A program made the position numbers and the translations under genes. A stretch of 64,000 bases of DNA from Streptomyces sp. WM6386. Its GTDB lineage: Bacteria; Actinomycetota; Actinomycetes; Streptomycetales; Streptomycetaceae. Numbering within the stretch: the first letter of the stretch is position 1; every line of letters begins with the position of its first letter. The DNA is taken from the NCBI RefSeq assembly GCF_000972385.1, contig NZ_JXTE01000048.1, positions 1-64,000 of the forward strand, in the 5' to 3' direction. Below are positions 17,606 to 25,835 of this stretch, piece by piece. The notes under the pieces are model-generated. The model was not told where the DNA came from and did no database searches. It saw only the letters and a list, made by a program, of their open reading frames with translations.

Positions 17606-18571
17606 GTGACCATGCCCACCACTGCATCTCCCGCACACCCGCTTACGGATGTCACCGCGTCCGACAGCACGCTGCGTCGCTTCCTCCACGGGCTGCCCGG
17701 CGTCGACGCGGTCGGCCTGGAGGCGCGCGCCGCCTCTCTCGGCACCCGTTCCATCAAGACGACCGCCAAGGCGTTCGCCATCGACCTCGCCATCTCGATG
17801 GTCGACCTGACGACGCTGGAAGGCGCGGACACCCCGGGCAAGGTCCGGGCGCTCGGCGCCAAGGCGGTCCGTCCCGACCCGACCGACCGTACGACCCCCG
17901 CGACCGCGGCCGTCTGTGTCTATCCCGACATGGTGACCGCCGCGAAGGAGGCCGTCGCCGGCTCCTCCGTGAAGGTCGCCTCGGTCGCCACCGCCTTCCC
18001 GGCGGGCCGCGCCGCGCTCGCGGTGAAGCTCGCCGACGTGCGCGACGCCGTGGCCGCGGGCGCGGACGAGATCGACATGGTCATCGACCGCGGGGCGTTC
18101 CTCGCGGGCCACTATCTGAAGGTGTACGACGAGATCACCGCCGTGAAGGAGGCCTGCGGGACCAGCGCCCGTCTGAAGGTCATCTTCGAGACCGGCGAGC
18201 TCTCGACGTACGACAACATCCGGCGCGCGAGCTGGCTCGGCATGCTGGCCGGCGCCGACTTCATCAAGACGTCGACCGGCAAGGTGGCGGTGAACGCGAC
18301 CCCCGCGAACACCCTGCTCATGCTGGAGGCCGTGCGCGACTTCCGGGCCCAGACCGGCGTCCAGATCGGTGTGAAGCCGGCCGGTGGCATCCGCACCACC
18401 AAGGACGCCATCAAGTTCCTGGTCCTGGTCAACGAGACCGCGGGCGAGGACTGGCTGGACAACCACTGGTTCCGCTTCGGCGCCTCCTCGCTCCTGAACG
18501 ACCTGCTGATGCAGCGTCAGAAGCTGGCCACCGGCCGTTACTCCGGCCCCGACTACGTGACGGTGGACTGA
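17606..18571 (+). CDS. deoC: Deoxyribose-phosphate aldolase
   Basis: This is a class I aldolase of 321 residues from GTG 17606 (319 from ATG 17612). It cleaves 2-deoxyribose-5-phosphate to glyceraldehyde-3-phosphate and acetaldehyde. The Schiff-base lysine lies in ADFIKTSTGKVAVNAT and the second active-site lysine in GVKPAGGIRTTKDAIKF. The conserved acid is in AGADEIDMVIDRGAFL. It is longer than the ~220-residue bacterial short form and matches the long DeoC group. The aldehyde dehydrogenase gene starts five bases downstream and could oxidise the acetaldehyde. The shared palindrome upstream ties it to the nucleoside regulon. Confidence 0.93.
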   Translation: MTMPTTASPAHPLTDVTASDSTLRRFLHGLPGVDAVGLEARAASLGTRSIKTTAKAFAIDLAISMVDLTTLEGADTPGKVRALGAKAVRPDPTDRTTPATAAVCVYPDMVTAAKEAVAGSSVKVASVATAFPAGRAALAVKLADVRDAVAAGADEIDMVIDRGAFLAGHYLKVYDEITAVKEACGTSARLKVIFETGELSTYDNIRRASWLGMLAGADFIKTSTGKVAVNATPANTLLMLEAVRDFRAQTGVQIGVKPAGGIRTTKDAIKFLVLVNETAGEDWLDNHWFRFGASSLLNDLLMQRQKLATGRYSGPDYVTVD

Positions 18572-18576
18572 TCCAC

Positions 18577-20013
18577 ATGGCAACTGCATTCGAGTACGCA
18601 CCGGCACCCGAGTCCCGCTCGGTCGTCGACATCGCGCCCTCCTACGGGCTCTTCATCGACGGCGAGTTCGTGGAGGCGGCGGACGGCAAGGTCTTCAAGA
18701 CCGTCTCCCCCGCCACCGAGGAGGTCCTCTCCGAGATCGCCCAGGCGGGCGAGGCGGACGTCGACCGCGCGGTGCGGGCCGCCCGCAAGGCCTTCGAGAA
18801 GTGGTCGGCACTGCCCGGCTCCGAGCGCGCCAAGTACCTGTTCCGTATCGCCCGGATCATCCAGGAGCGCAGCCGCGAACTGGCGGTCCTGGAGACCCTG
18901 GACAACGGAAAGCCCATCAAGGAGACCCGCGACGCCGACCTCCCCCTGGTCGCCGCGCACTTCTTCTACTACGCGGGCTGGGCGGACAAGCTCGACCACG
19001 CGGGCTTCGGATCGAACCCGCGTCCGCTGGGTGTCGCCGGTCAGGTCATCCCGTGGAACTTCCCGCTGCTGATGCTGGCGTGGAAGATCGCCCCGGCGCT
19101 CGCGACCGGCAACACGGTGGTCCTGAAGCCCGCCGAGACGACCCCCCTCTCGGCCCTGTTCTTCGCGGACATCTGCCGCCAGGCCGGTCTGCCCAAGGGT
19201 GTCGTCAACATCCTTCCCGGCTACGGCGACGCGGGCGCGGCCCTCGTCGCGCACCCCGATGTGAACAAGGTGGCCTTCACCGGTTCGACCGCGGTCGGCA
19301 AGGCGATCGCGCGCCAGGTCGCGGGCACGGACAAGAAGGTCACCCTCGAACTGGGCGGCAAGGGCGCCAACATCGTCTTCGACGACGCCCCGATCGACCA
19401 GGCCGTCGAGGGCATCGTCACCGGCATCTTCTTCAACCAGGGCCAGGTCTGCTGCGCGGGCTCCCGGCTGCTGGTCCAGGAGTCGATCCAGGACGAGCTG
19501 CTGGATTCGCTCAAGCGCAGGCTCTCCACCCTCCGACTCGGCGACCCGCTGGACAAGAACACCGACATCGGCGCGATCAACTCCGAGGAGCAGCTCTCCC
19601 GGATCACCTCGCTCGTCGAGGCGGGCGAGGCGGAGGGCGCCGAGCGCTGGTCCCCGGCCTGTGAACTCCCGTCCTCCGGCTACTGGTTCGCCCCGACGCT
19701 CTTCACGAACGTCACCCAGGCGCACACCATCGCCCGCGACGAGATCTTCGGCCCGGTCCTTTCGGTCCTGAGCTTCCGTACGCCGGACGAGGCCGTCGCC
19801 AAGGCCAACAACAGCCAGTACGGCCTGTCGGCGGGCATCTGGACGGAGAAGGGTTCGCGGATCCTCGCCGTCGCGGGCAAGCTGCGCGCGGGCGTGATCT
19901 GGTCCAACACGTTCAACAAGTTCGACCCGACCTCGCCGTTCGGCGGTTACAAGGAGTCGGGCTTCGGCCGCGAGGGCGGTCGCCACGGCCTGGAGGCGTA
20001 CCTCGATGTCTGA
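18577..20013 (+). CDS. Aldehyde dehydrogenase
   Basis: This 478-residue NAD(P)+-dependent aldehyde dehydrogenase is complete. It shows the cofactor motif VIPWNFPLLML, the catalytic Glu in LELGGKGANIVF and the nucleophile Cys in FFNQGQVCCAGSR. The C-terminal motif DEIFGPVLSV and the substrate/oligomer region FNKFDPTSPFGGYKESGFGREGG follow. It starts five bases after deoC, so the likely substrate is acetaldehyde from deoxyribose phosphate cleavage. Its end overlaps the next ALDH-like gene by eight bases (ATGTCTGA), implying translational coupling. Confidence 0.93.
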   Translation: MATAFEYAPAPESRSVVDIAPSYGLFIDGEFVEAADGKVFKTVSPATEEVLSEIAQAGEADVDRAVRAARKAFEKWSALPGSERAKYLFRIARIIQERSRELAVLETLDNGKPIKETRDADLPLVAAHFFYYAGWADKLDHAGFGSNPRPLGVAGQVIPWNFPLLMLAWKIAPALATGNTVVLKPAETTPLSALFFADICRQAGLPKGVVNILPGYGDAGAALVAHPDVNKVAFTGSTAVGKAIARQVAGTDKKVTLELGGKGANIVFDDAPIDQAVEGIVTGIFFNQGQVCCAGSRLLVQESIQDELLDSLKRRLSTLRLGDPLDKNTDIGAINSEEQLSRITSLVEAGEAEGAERWSPACELPSSGYWFAPTLFTNVTQAHTIARDEIFGPVLSVLSFRTPDEAVAKANNSQYGLSAGIWTEKGSRILAVAGKLRAGVIWSNTFNKFDPTSPFGGYKESGFGREGGRHGLEAYLDV

Positions 20014-20917
20014 GAAGAACGAGAAGACGGACCGTTTTGATCGGCTGTCGGTCTTCAAGACCTACAAGCTGTACGTCGGCGGGAAGTTCCCGCGTTCCGA
20101 GAGCGGCCGGGTGTACGAGGTGAGCGACGCGAAGGGCAACTGGCTGGCGAACGTGCCGCTTTCGTCCCGTAAGGACGCCCGTGACGCGGTGGTCGCCGCG
20201 CGCAAGGCGTTCGGCGGATGGTCGGGCGCGACGGCCTACAACCGGGGTCAGATCCTGTACCGCGTCGCGGAGATGCTGGAGGGCCGCCGCGAGCAGTTCG
20301 TGCGCGAAGTGGCCGATGTGGAGGGGCTGTCGAAGTCGAAGGCCGCGGCTCAGGTGGACGCCACCATCGACCGCTGGGTCTGGTACGCGGGCTGGACCGA
20401 CAAGATCGCCCAGGTGGTCGGTGGCGGCAACCCGGTGGCGGGTCCGTTCTTCAACCTCTCCACCCCGGAGCCGACCGGCGTGGTCACGGTCCTGGCCCCG
20501 CAGGAGTCGTCCTTCCTGGGCCTGGTCTCGGTCGTCGCCCCGGTGATCGCGACCGGGAACACGGCGATCGTGATCGCGTCCGAGGAGGCCCCGCTGCCCG
20601 CCCTGTCCCTGGGCGAGGTGCTGGCCACCTCCGACCTGCCCGGCGGTGTCGTCAACATCCTGTCCGGCCGTACGGCGGAGATCGCGGCGCCACTGGCCGC
20701 GCACCAGGACGTCAACGCGATCGATCTGGCGGGCGCCGATGACGTACTCGCCAAGGAGCTGGAGATCGCGGCCGCGGACAACCTGAAGCGGGTTCTTCGT
20801 CCACAGGCTGTGGATTATTCGGCGACTCCGGGGATCGACCGTATGACGGCGTTCCTGGAGACGAAGACCGTCTGGCACCCGACGGGTTCACTGGGCGCGT
20901 CCGGCTCGTCCTACTGA
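20006..20917 (+). CDS. Truncated aldehyde dehydrogenase-like protein lacking the catalytic half
   Basis: This 303-residue protein aligns with the N-terminal and cofactor-binding part of aldehyde dehydrogenases (KLYVGGKFPRSESGRVYEV, VTVLAPQESSFLGLVSVVAPVIATGNTAIV, GGVVNILSG). It ends without the catalytic Glu (ELGGK) and Cys (GQxC) segments and closes with ETKTVWHPTGSLGASGSSY. It is coupled by an 8-base overlap to the full-length ALDH. A regulatory or structural partner in a hetero-oligomer is a reasonable inference. An eroding paralogue is the alternative, but the frame is intact. Confidence 0.85.
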   Translation: MSEKNEKTDRFDRLSVFKTYKLYVGGKFPRSESGRVYEVSDAKGNWLANVPLSSRKDARDAVVAARKAFGGWSGATAYNRGQILYRVAEMLEGRREQFVREVADVEGLSKSKAAAQVDATIDRWVWYAGWTDKIAQVVGGGNPVAGPFFNLSTPEPTGVVTVLAPQESSFLGLVSVVAPVIATGNTAIVIASEEAPLPALSLGEVLATSDLPGGVVNILSGRTAEIAAPLAAHQDVNAIDLAGADDVLAKELEIAAADNLKRVLRPQAVDYSATPGIDRMTAFLETKTVWHPTGSLGASGSSY

Positions 20918-20932
20918 CGGCCACCACAGACC

Positions 20933-20976
20933 GGAGAGCCGCGCCTTCCCACCGTCCTGGGAAGACGCGGCTCTCT
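20933..20976. terminator. Bidirectional hairpin terminator after the ALDH pair
   Basis: GAGAGCCGCG-c-CTTCCCA (20934-20951) pairs with TGGGAAG-a-CGCGGCTCTC (20958-20975), with one mismatch and a six-base loop. It lies between two convergent genes. Confidence 0.9.
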
Positions 20977-20984
20977 GCGTACCG

Positions 20985-21392
20985 TCAGCGGTTGTTGAGG
21001 AGCCCCGCGGCCTGGCCGACCACCGGGATGCTGCCGATGGACTGGGCCTGCGCCACCGGGCCGGTCAGCGCCTGGGTGGCCAGGGGCTGGAAGTCGGCGA
21101 GCTGGGTGCCGAGGCCGTTGTCGAGGGGGTCGACGCCGGTGCCGGCGAGGGGGTTGGGCTTGAGGCCGCTGATCGGGCCGGTGACGTAGCCGACCGTGCC
21201 GGCCAGGCCCTGGAGGCCGGCCTGCGGGTCGATGTTGCCCAGCGAGGTGGGGCGGGTGCGCATCACGTCGAGGACCGGGTCGGTGTCCGCGGAGGCCGTC
21301 GCCGCGCCTGCGCCCAGGGCCACGCCCGCGGTCGCGAGGGCGGCCAGCGCGCGCTGGGCGGTGGGGGTGGAGGGGGACGCGTGTCGGGCCAT
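20985..21392 (-). CDS. Small secreted protein of unknown function
   Basis: This 135-residue protein starts at ATG 21392, with a GAAGG-type ribosome-binding site upstream. It opens with a signal peptide: ARHASPSTPTAQRALAAL, then a hydrophobic Ala/Gly core ending GAATASADTDP, probably cleaved after ASA. The mature part is Gly/Leu/Pro-rich with no cysteines (GLQGLAGTVGYVTGPISG ... SIPVVGQAAGLLNN). Its composition resembles another small secreted protein at 45122-45481. No enzymatic motif is visible. It borders the left side of the biosynthetic cluster and is transcribed away from it. Confidence 0.75.
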   Translation of the reverse strand: MARHASPSTPTAQRALAALATAGVALGAGAATASADTDPVLDVMRTRPTSLGNIDPQAGLQGLAGTVGYVTGPISGLKPNPLAGTGVDPLDNGLGTQLADFQPLATQALTGPVAQAQSIGSIPVVGQAAGLLNNR

Positions 21393-21524
21393 TGCTGCTG
21401 CCGCCTTCGTCTTGCGCAAGGTAATCGGGTCGACACGAAGGGTAGTTGAGGTTCGGCGCACACTCCACCGCCGACCCGCAGACTTCAAAGGCATCCCCAT
21501 AGGCGTGACAAGTAGCGGTCATTT

Positions 21525-21550
21525 AATGCCGGAATCCGATTTGCGGCATT
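21525..21550. promoter_or_regulatory. Inverted repeat AATGCCG-n12-CGGCATT in the divergent promoter region
   Basis: AATGCCG (21525-21531) and CGGCATT (21544-21550) form a 7-bp dyad. It lies between the leftward secreted-protein gene (start 21392) and the rightward LuxR gene (start 21686). It is a candidate operator of either promoter. Confidence 0.4.
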
Positions 21551-21602
21551 CGAACTATCGACTGAATAACGCCGCTTGACGTACCCTCAAGATCACTTCA
21601 AA

Positions 21603-21621
21603 GCGGGGGCAACACCCCCGC
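21603..21621. promoter_or_regulatory. Short hairpin GCGGGGG-CAACA-CCCCCGC in the LuxR leader
   Basis: A perfect 7-bp G/C stem with a 5-base loop lies 65 bases before the LuxR start. It could be a leader structure or an operator. No T-run follows. Confidence 0.45.
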
Positions 21622-21685
21622 CGCGGTGCGTGAGTCAGATGACCAGCCTTTCGATCAAGGATGGAATTTGAGACCCGGGGGGGCC

Positions 21686-22420
21686 ATGTCCATACACATA
21701 GCCGATGTCCAGCAGCACACGCGCGCCATCGAAACCTATTCGGGTCCCGATGATTTCGAACTGGTGCACCCGGTACACGCCGACGCCGTCTGCGGAGTTC
21801 TTCGCAGCGCGTTCGCCGAAGCACCGCACACTCGGGGCTTCACGCAGCTGACCGGACGCTTCGCCGTCGAGACGATGCATCACCCGCTCTCCGATTTCTC
21901 GCGCCTGATCCGCACCGAGATCCTCACCCGCGGACACAGCCTGCGACTGCTGGCGGACCGCGGCGTCATGACCGATCCGCGCTCCCGCGCGCTGCCGGGC
22001 GGCGCCAGGGCGCGCCAGGTGCAACTGCGCGTCACCGACGCCCCGTTGCCCGACCTGGCCCTGCTGGGTACCGAGCTCGGCCTGGTGCGCACCGTGGCGC
22101 CGGACGGCCGGCTGCAGATCCTGCTCGCCCGCCGGGAGGCCACCGCCGCCCTGCTCCAGTTCCAGCAGGTGCTGTGGGGCCACGCCGAGGGCCTGACCTC
22201 GGCGCGCGACGTCCGTGAGCTGCAACTGGACGAGATCCAGCGCCAGGTGTTGCAGATGCTCGGCTCCGGCATGAAGGACGACACGGCGGCCCGGCAGATG
22301 AACGTGTCCGTGCGCACCTACCGCCGCCATGTGGCCGCCATCCTCAAGTCCCTTGACGTCAGCACCCGTTTCGAGGCGGGGATCAGGGCCGCGGAGTACG
22401 GGCTGGTGTCCGCGCCCTGA
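21686..22420 (+). CDS. LuxR-family transcriptional regulator (probable cluster-specific)
   Basis: This 244-residue protein starts at ATG 21686, with a GGGGGG stretch just upstream. The C-terminal helix-turn-helix is of GerE/LuxR type: LDEIQRQVLQMLGSGMKDDTAARQMNVSVRTYRRHVAAILKSLDVSTRFEAGIRAAEYGLV. The N-terminal ~170 residues have no clear receiver motif. They include a stretch (HSLRLLADRGVMTDPRSR ... QILLARREATAALLQFQQVLWGHAEGL) like the helical sensor part of Streptomyces cluster regulators, similar in layout to helix-turn-helix regulators of the TrmB/LuxR type. It is the first gene of the rightward cluster, 186 bases before the carrier protein. It is the best candidate to bind GGCAGSTWGYTGCC. 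Confidence 0.85.
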   Translation: MSIHIADVQQHTRAIETYSGPDDFELVHPVHADAVCGVLRSAFAEAPHTRGFTQLTGRFAVETMHHPLSDFSRLIRTEILTRGHSLRLLADRGVMTDPRSRALPGGARARQVQLRVTDAPLPDLALLGTELGLVRTVAPDGRLQILLARREATAALLQFQQVLWGHAEGLTSARDVRELQLDEIQRQVLQMLGSGMKDDTAARQMNVSVRTYRRHVAAILKSLDVSTRFEAGIRAAEYGLVSAP

Positions 22421-22454
22421 CAGCCGCACCCGGGTCCGCGCCAGGGCCCCGGGT

Positions 22455-22498
22455 GGCAGGTTGCTGCCGACTTTGGCGCCCGGAACCTGTTGCTGCCG
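22455..22498. promoter_or_regulatory. Candidate cluster operator GGCAGGTTGCTGCC plus downstream half-repeat
   Basis: GGCAGGTTGCTGCC (22455-22468) is a near-palindrome. The 9-base string TTGCTGCCG recurs at 22490-22498, so 22461 and 22490 form a direct repeat 29 bases apart. A variant of the same 14-mer, GGCAGCTAGTTGCC, lies at 38943-38956 upstream of the leftward operon. The site lies between the LuxR gene and the first biosynthetic gene. Confidence 0.6.
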
Positions 22499-22606
22499 CG
22501 GCGCGCGGACTTCTAGGTTGATCAGGAAACCAGCACCCCCACCAGGTAATTGACCCCCGTTCTTCCGTGCCCACGCACGGCATCACGGGCAGAAACGGAT
22601 GACGGA

Positions 22607-22870
22607 ATGTCCATTGCTTCGGTCACCCATGCCGATGTCGAGGCCGCCGTACTCGCCGTGACGGCAGAGGCCCTGAATGTCCCCGAAGTGCATCTCGACG
22701 ACAATCTTCTGGAACTGGGCGTCGACTCCCTGGTCGCCACCCGGATAGTGGCGGCACTGCGCACCCGCTTCGGCGCGGACATCCCCTTGCTCAACATCTT
22801 CGAATACCCGGAATTGCGCGAATTCGCCATATCGGTCCTGGACGCGATCCAGGACGCACCCCAGGAATGA
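22607..22870 (+). CDS. Stand-alone acyl/peptidyl carrier protein
   Basis: This 87-residue carrier protein starts at ATG 22607. The 4'-phosphopantetheine attachment serine (about residue 41) lies in LELGVDSLVATRIVAAL. The remainder is the usual four-helix bundle (VEAAVLAVTAEALNVPEVHLDDNLL ... IPLLNIFEYPELREFAISVLDAI). The gene stops four bases before the mutase start. Its position beside the mutase and CCR suggests it may carry the dicarboxylic acyl unit, although an aminoacyl role is equally possible. It is typical of type II NRPS/PKS carrier proteins. Confidence 0.9.
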   Translation: MSIASVTHADVEAAVLAVTAEALNVPEVHLDDNLLELGVDSLVATRIVAALRTRFGADIPLLNIFEYPELREFAISVLDAIQDAPQE

Positions 22871-22873
22871 TTC

Positions 22874-24322
22874 ATGGGCATACCGGGCGAGTTCCCCTAC
22901 GACGCCGGACTGCACCCGGGCGGGTACACGACCCGGCTGTGGACCATGCGGCAGCTCGCGGGCCTCTACAGCGCCGAGAGCACCAACAGCCGTTTCCGAT
23001 ACCTGCTGGAGATGGGTGAGACGGGCCTGTCGCTCGCCTTCGACCTGCCGACCCAGCTCGGCCTGGACCCCGACGCCCCCGCCGCCGACGGCGAGGTGGG
23101 ACGCACCGGGGTCTCCGTCGCCACGGTGGACGACCTGAAGACCGTGTTCAAGGAGATCCCGCTCGACCGGGTCTCGGTCTCGTTCACCATCAACGCCACC
23201 GCCCCGATGCTGCTCGCGATGTGGATCGTGGCCGCCGAGGAGTCGGACGTGGACCCCGCCGCCCTGCGCGGCACCCTCCAGAACGAGATGCTCAAGGAGT
23301 TCCTCGCCCGCAAGGCGTACGTGTACGACCTCGACACCAGCGTGCGCTACGCCCTCGACGTCGTCGAGTACTGCATGGAGCACCTGCCCGGCGTCAACCC
23401 CATCTCGGTCTCCGGCGGGCATGCCCGGGAGGCCGGGGCGGACGCCGCGCTGGAGGTCGCCTGTGCGCTGGCGAGCGTGGACGCCTATCTCGCCGGGATG
23501 GTCGAGCGCGGGCACTGTGCGGAGCACGTCGCGTCCCGGTTCAGCTTCATCTTCGGCACCGACATGGAGGTGCTGAAGGAGGCCGCCAAGCTGCGGGTCG
23601 CCCGCCGCCGGTACGCGGAGCGGATGCGGGACCGCTGGGGCGTGACCTCGCCCCGGGCGATGCGGCTGCGCGCACAGGTCAACACCTTCGGCTCGGCCCT
23701 CGCCTACCAGGAACCCCTCAACAACATCGTCCGGGCCACCCTGCAGGCGGTCGCCGCCGTCCTCGGCGGCACCCAGTCGCTGCATGTGTGCAGCTTCGAC
23801 GAGGCCGTGCAGACACCCGGCCCGCTCGGCGCCCGGATCGCCCTGCGCACCCAGCAGATCATCGCCCACGAGACGGACCTGGCCCGCTACGCCGACCCGC
23901 TCGGCGGCTCCCACGTCATCGAGGGCCTCGTCGACGAGCTGGGCAAGGAGGTCGACGACTGGCTGGAGCGCATCGAGGCGCGCGGCGGTGTGGCCGCCTG
24001 TATCCGCAGCGGCTGGCTGGAGGGCCAGATCGAGGAGCTCGCCTACCGCGACCCCGGGCCCACCGTGGGAGTGCTGGAGACCTCGCCCTCGGAGTCCGAG
24101 CGCCAACTGCTCCGGACCGAGGCCCACACCACGACCGGTGGCCGGCGTGACATCGAACGCCCGGACTGCGAACCGGAGTTGACCCGGCTGCGGGACGACG
24201 CCCGGGCCGGCCGCAACGTCCTGCCGGCCCTGATCGAGGCGGTCCGGCGGCGGGCCACCATCGGGCAGCTCTGTACCGCCATGCGACCGGCCGACGACCC
24301 CTCGGCACCGTCCCTTTCCTGA
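22874..24322 (+). CDS. Acyl-CoA mutase large (catalytic) subunit, without B12-binding domain
   Basis: This 482-residue protein is the TIM-barrel subunit of the methylmalonyl-/ethylmalonyl-/isobutyryl-CoA mutase family. Family motifs are RLWTMRQLAG, GLSLAFDLPTQLGLD, QNEMLKEFLARKAYVY, SVSGGHAREAGAD and AYQEPLNNIVRATLQA. The Arg in EFLAR aligns with Arg207 and the Tyr in GGYTT with Tyr89 of methylmalonyl-CoA mutase. Both hold the substrate carboxylate, so a dicarboxylyl-CoA such as ethylmalonyl-CoA is inferred. The usual YH of SGYH is GH here. The cobalamin domain (DxHxxG) is absent and no small subunit is encoded nearby. Coupled with CCR, conversion of ethylmalonyl-CoA to methylsuccinyl-CoA is plausible. 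Confidence 0.88.
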   Translation: MGIPGEFPYDAGLHPGGYTTRLWTMRQLAGLYSAESTNSRFRYLLEMGETGLSLAFDLPTQLGLDPDAPAADGEVGRTGVSVATVDDLKTVFKEIPLDRVSVSFTINATAPMLLAMWIVAAEESDVDPAALRGTLQNEMLKEFLARKAYVYDLDTSVRYALDVVEYCMEHLPGVNPISVSGGHAREAGADAALEVACALASVDAYLAGMVERGHCAEHVASRFSFIFGTDMEVLKEAAKLRVARRRYAERMRDRWGVTSPRAMRLRAQVNTFGSALAYQEPLNNIVRATLQAVAAVLGGTQSLHVCSFDEAVQTPGPLGARIALRTQQIIAHETDLARYADPLGGSHVIEGLVDELGKEVDDWLERIEARGGVAACIRSGWLEGQIEELAYRDPGPTVGVLETSPSESERQLLRTEAHTTTGGRRDIERPDCEPELTRLRDDARAGRNVLPALIEAVRRRATIGQLCTAMRPADDPSAPSLS

Positions 24323-24351
24323 CACTCCCCCACCCCAGCGGAGTCGCACTG

Positions 24352-25695
24352 ATGTCTCAACTGATCGAGGCGGTCCGGCACGGCGCGGACCCGGACGAAC
24401 TACTGGCCTGCCCCGTGCCGGAGTCCTATCGCGCGGTCTTCCTGCGCCGCGAGGACGAGGACCTGTTCAAGGGGATCGACAGCCGCGACAAGGACGTACG
24501 ACGCACCCTGCACCTCGGCGAGGTGCCCATGCCGGAGCTGGCGCCGGACGAGGTGCTGGTCGCGGTGATGGCGTCCGCCGTCAACTACAACACCGTCTGG
24601 TCCGCGCTGTACGAGCCGATGTCGACCTTCGGGTTCCTGGCCCGGTTCGCCCGCGAGGGCCACTGGGAGGCGCGGCACGACCGCGACTACCAGGTCGTCG
24701 GGTCCGACGCGGCCGGTTTGGTGGTCCGGGTGGGCAGTGCCGTACGGCACTGGACCCCCGGTGACCGGGTGGTGGTGAACCCGCCGTACATCGACGAGCA
24801 GGATCCCGTCGCCCAGCGGGACGGGATGCTGACCACGGGCATGCTCGCCTGGGGGTTCGAGACCAACTTCGGCGCGTTCGGCGACTTCGCCGTGGCCCGC
24901 GCCTCGCAGCTCGTGCCGATGCCGCCACATCTGTCGTGGGAGGAGGCCGCCTGCAACACGCTGTGCCTCGGCACCTCCTACCGCATGCTGATCGGTGACC
25001 ACGGCGCCCGGATCAGGGCCGGGGACATCGTGCTGGTCTGGGGCGCGGCGGGCGGGCTCGGCAGCTACGCCGTGCAGCTGGTGCGGCAGGCCGGCGGGAT
25101 CGCCGTCGGGGTCGTCGGCTCGCGGGACAAGGCCGATCTGGTGGACCGGCTGGGCTGCCATGTCGTCGTCGACCGCAACGAGGTGGGGCTCGGCGACGAC
25201 GAGGACGACGCCTCCGCGTGGCGGGCGCTGGGCTCGGTCATCCGCAAGGAGCTCGGCGAGGACCCGCATGTCGCCTTCGAGCACGTCGGCAGGTCCACCT
25301 TCGAGACCTCGGTGAACGTGGTGCGGCGCGGCGGTGTGGTGGTGACCTGCGGGTCCAGCAGCGGATACCGGCACGTCTACGACAACCGCTATCTGTGGAT
25401 GAAACTCAAGCGGGTCATCGGCAGCCACGGCGCCAACATCGACGAGGCGTGGGAGGCGAACCGGCTGCTGCGCCTCGGCATGGTCATGCCCGCCCTCTCC
25501 CGGGTCTTCCCGCTGGCCCAGGCCGCGGAGGCCACCCGCTCGGTACAGCTCAACGCCCACGAGGGCAAGGTGGGCCTGCTGAACCTGGCGACCGCGGAGG
25601 GCCAGGGCGTCCAGGACCCGGGACTGCGGGAGCGCATCGGCGAGCCCCGACTGCGACTCTTCCGCGACCACGCCGGACAGGCGGCCCGCCCGTGA
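24352..25695 (+). CDS. ccr: Crotonyl-CoA carboxylase/reductase
   Basis: This 447-residue medium-chain reductase reductively carboxylates crotonyl-CoA (or a longer enoyl-CoA) to ethylmalonyl-CoA, using NADPH and CO2. The CCR hallmarks are present: the Asn in VNYNTVW, the Phe-Glu pair in GFETNFGAFGDFA and the His in IGSHGAN. All four correspond to known CO2-binding residues, so carboxylation and not just reduction is expected. The cofactor loop is VWGAAGGLGSYAVQLV. The length is normal. It lies 29 bases after the mutase gene, and its stop overlaps the start of a micro-ORF (GTGA). The C-terminal tail RLRLFRDHAGQ is duplicated downstream. Confidence 0.93.
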   Translation: MSQLIEAVRHGADPDELLACPVPESYRAVFLRREDEDLFKGIDSRDKDVRRTLHLGEVPMPELAPDEVLVAVMASAVNYNTVWSALYEPMSTFGFLARFAREGHWEARHDRDYQVVGSDAAGLVVRVGSAVRHWTPGDRVVVNPPYIDEQDPVAQRDGMLTTGMLAWGFETNFGAFGDFAVARASQLVPMPPHLSWEEAACNTLCLGTSYRMLIGDHGARIRAGDIVLVWGAAGGLGSYAVQLVRQAGGIAVGVVGSRDKADLVDRLGCHVVVDRNEVGLGDDEDDASAWRALGSVIRKELGEDPHVAFEHVGRSTFETSVNVVRRGGVVVTCGSSSGYRHVYDNRYLWMKLKRVIGSHGANIDEAWEANRLLRLGMVMPALSRVFPLAQAAEATRSVQLNAHEGKVGLLNLATAEGQGVQDPGLRERIGEPRLRLFRDHAGQAARP

Positions 25696-25835
25696 CCACC
25701 CCGTACGCCCGCAGCGCCCCCGAAACCTTCCGCCACCGGCCGACCGGGACGCCGGGAGCAGTCACCGTCGCCGCCGCGGACGGGGATCGGCCGCGGCCCT
25801 TCCACGACCACACCGAGCAGGTGGGGAACAGATGA
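25692..25835 (+). CDS. Chimeric micro-ORF 1 (duplicated A-domain start plus CCR tail)
   Basis: This 47-residue frame starts at GTG, sharing GTGA with the CCR stop. It begins TTPYARSAPETFRHRPTGTPGAV, which resembles the first residues of the adenylation protein at 25969. It ends RPRPFHDHTEQVGNR, which resembles the CCR C terminus. It ends in ATGA overlapping the next micro-ORF. It is best explained as a by-product of tandem duplication. The preserved frame and coupling mean it may still be translated and keep ribosomes moving towards the A-domain gene. No function is known. Confidence 0.55.
   Translation: MTTPYARSAPETFRHRPTGTPGAVTVAAADGDRPRPFHDHTEQVGNR

Noticed and set aside
22874..25695. Primary-metabolism ethylmalonyl-CoA pathway locus
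   Set aside because: CCR and mutase are embedded between a carrier protein and NRPS genes with coupled starts. No other pathway genes (mesaconyl-CoA steps) are present.
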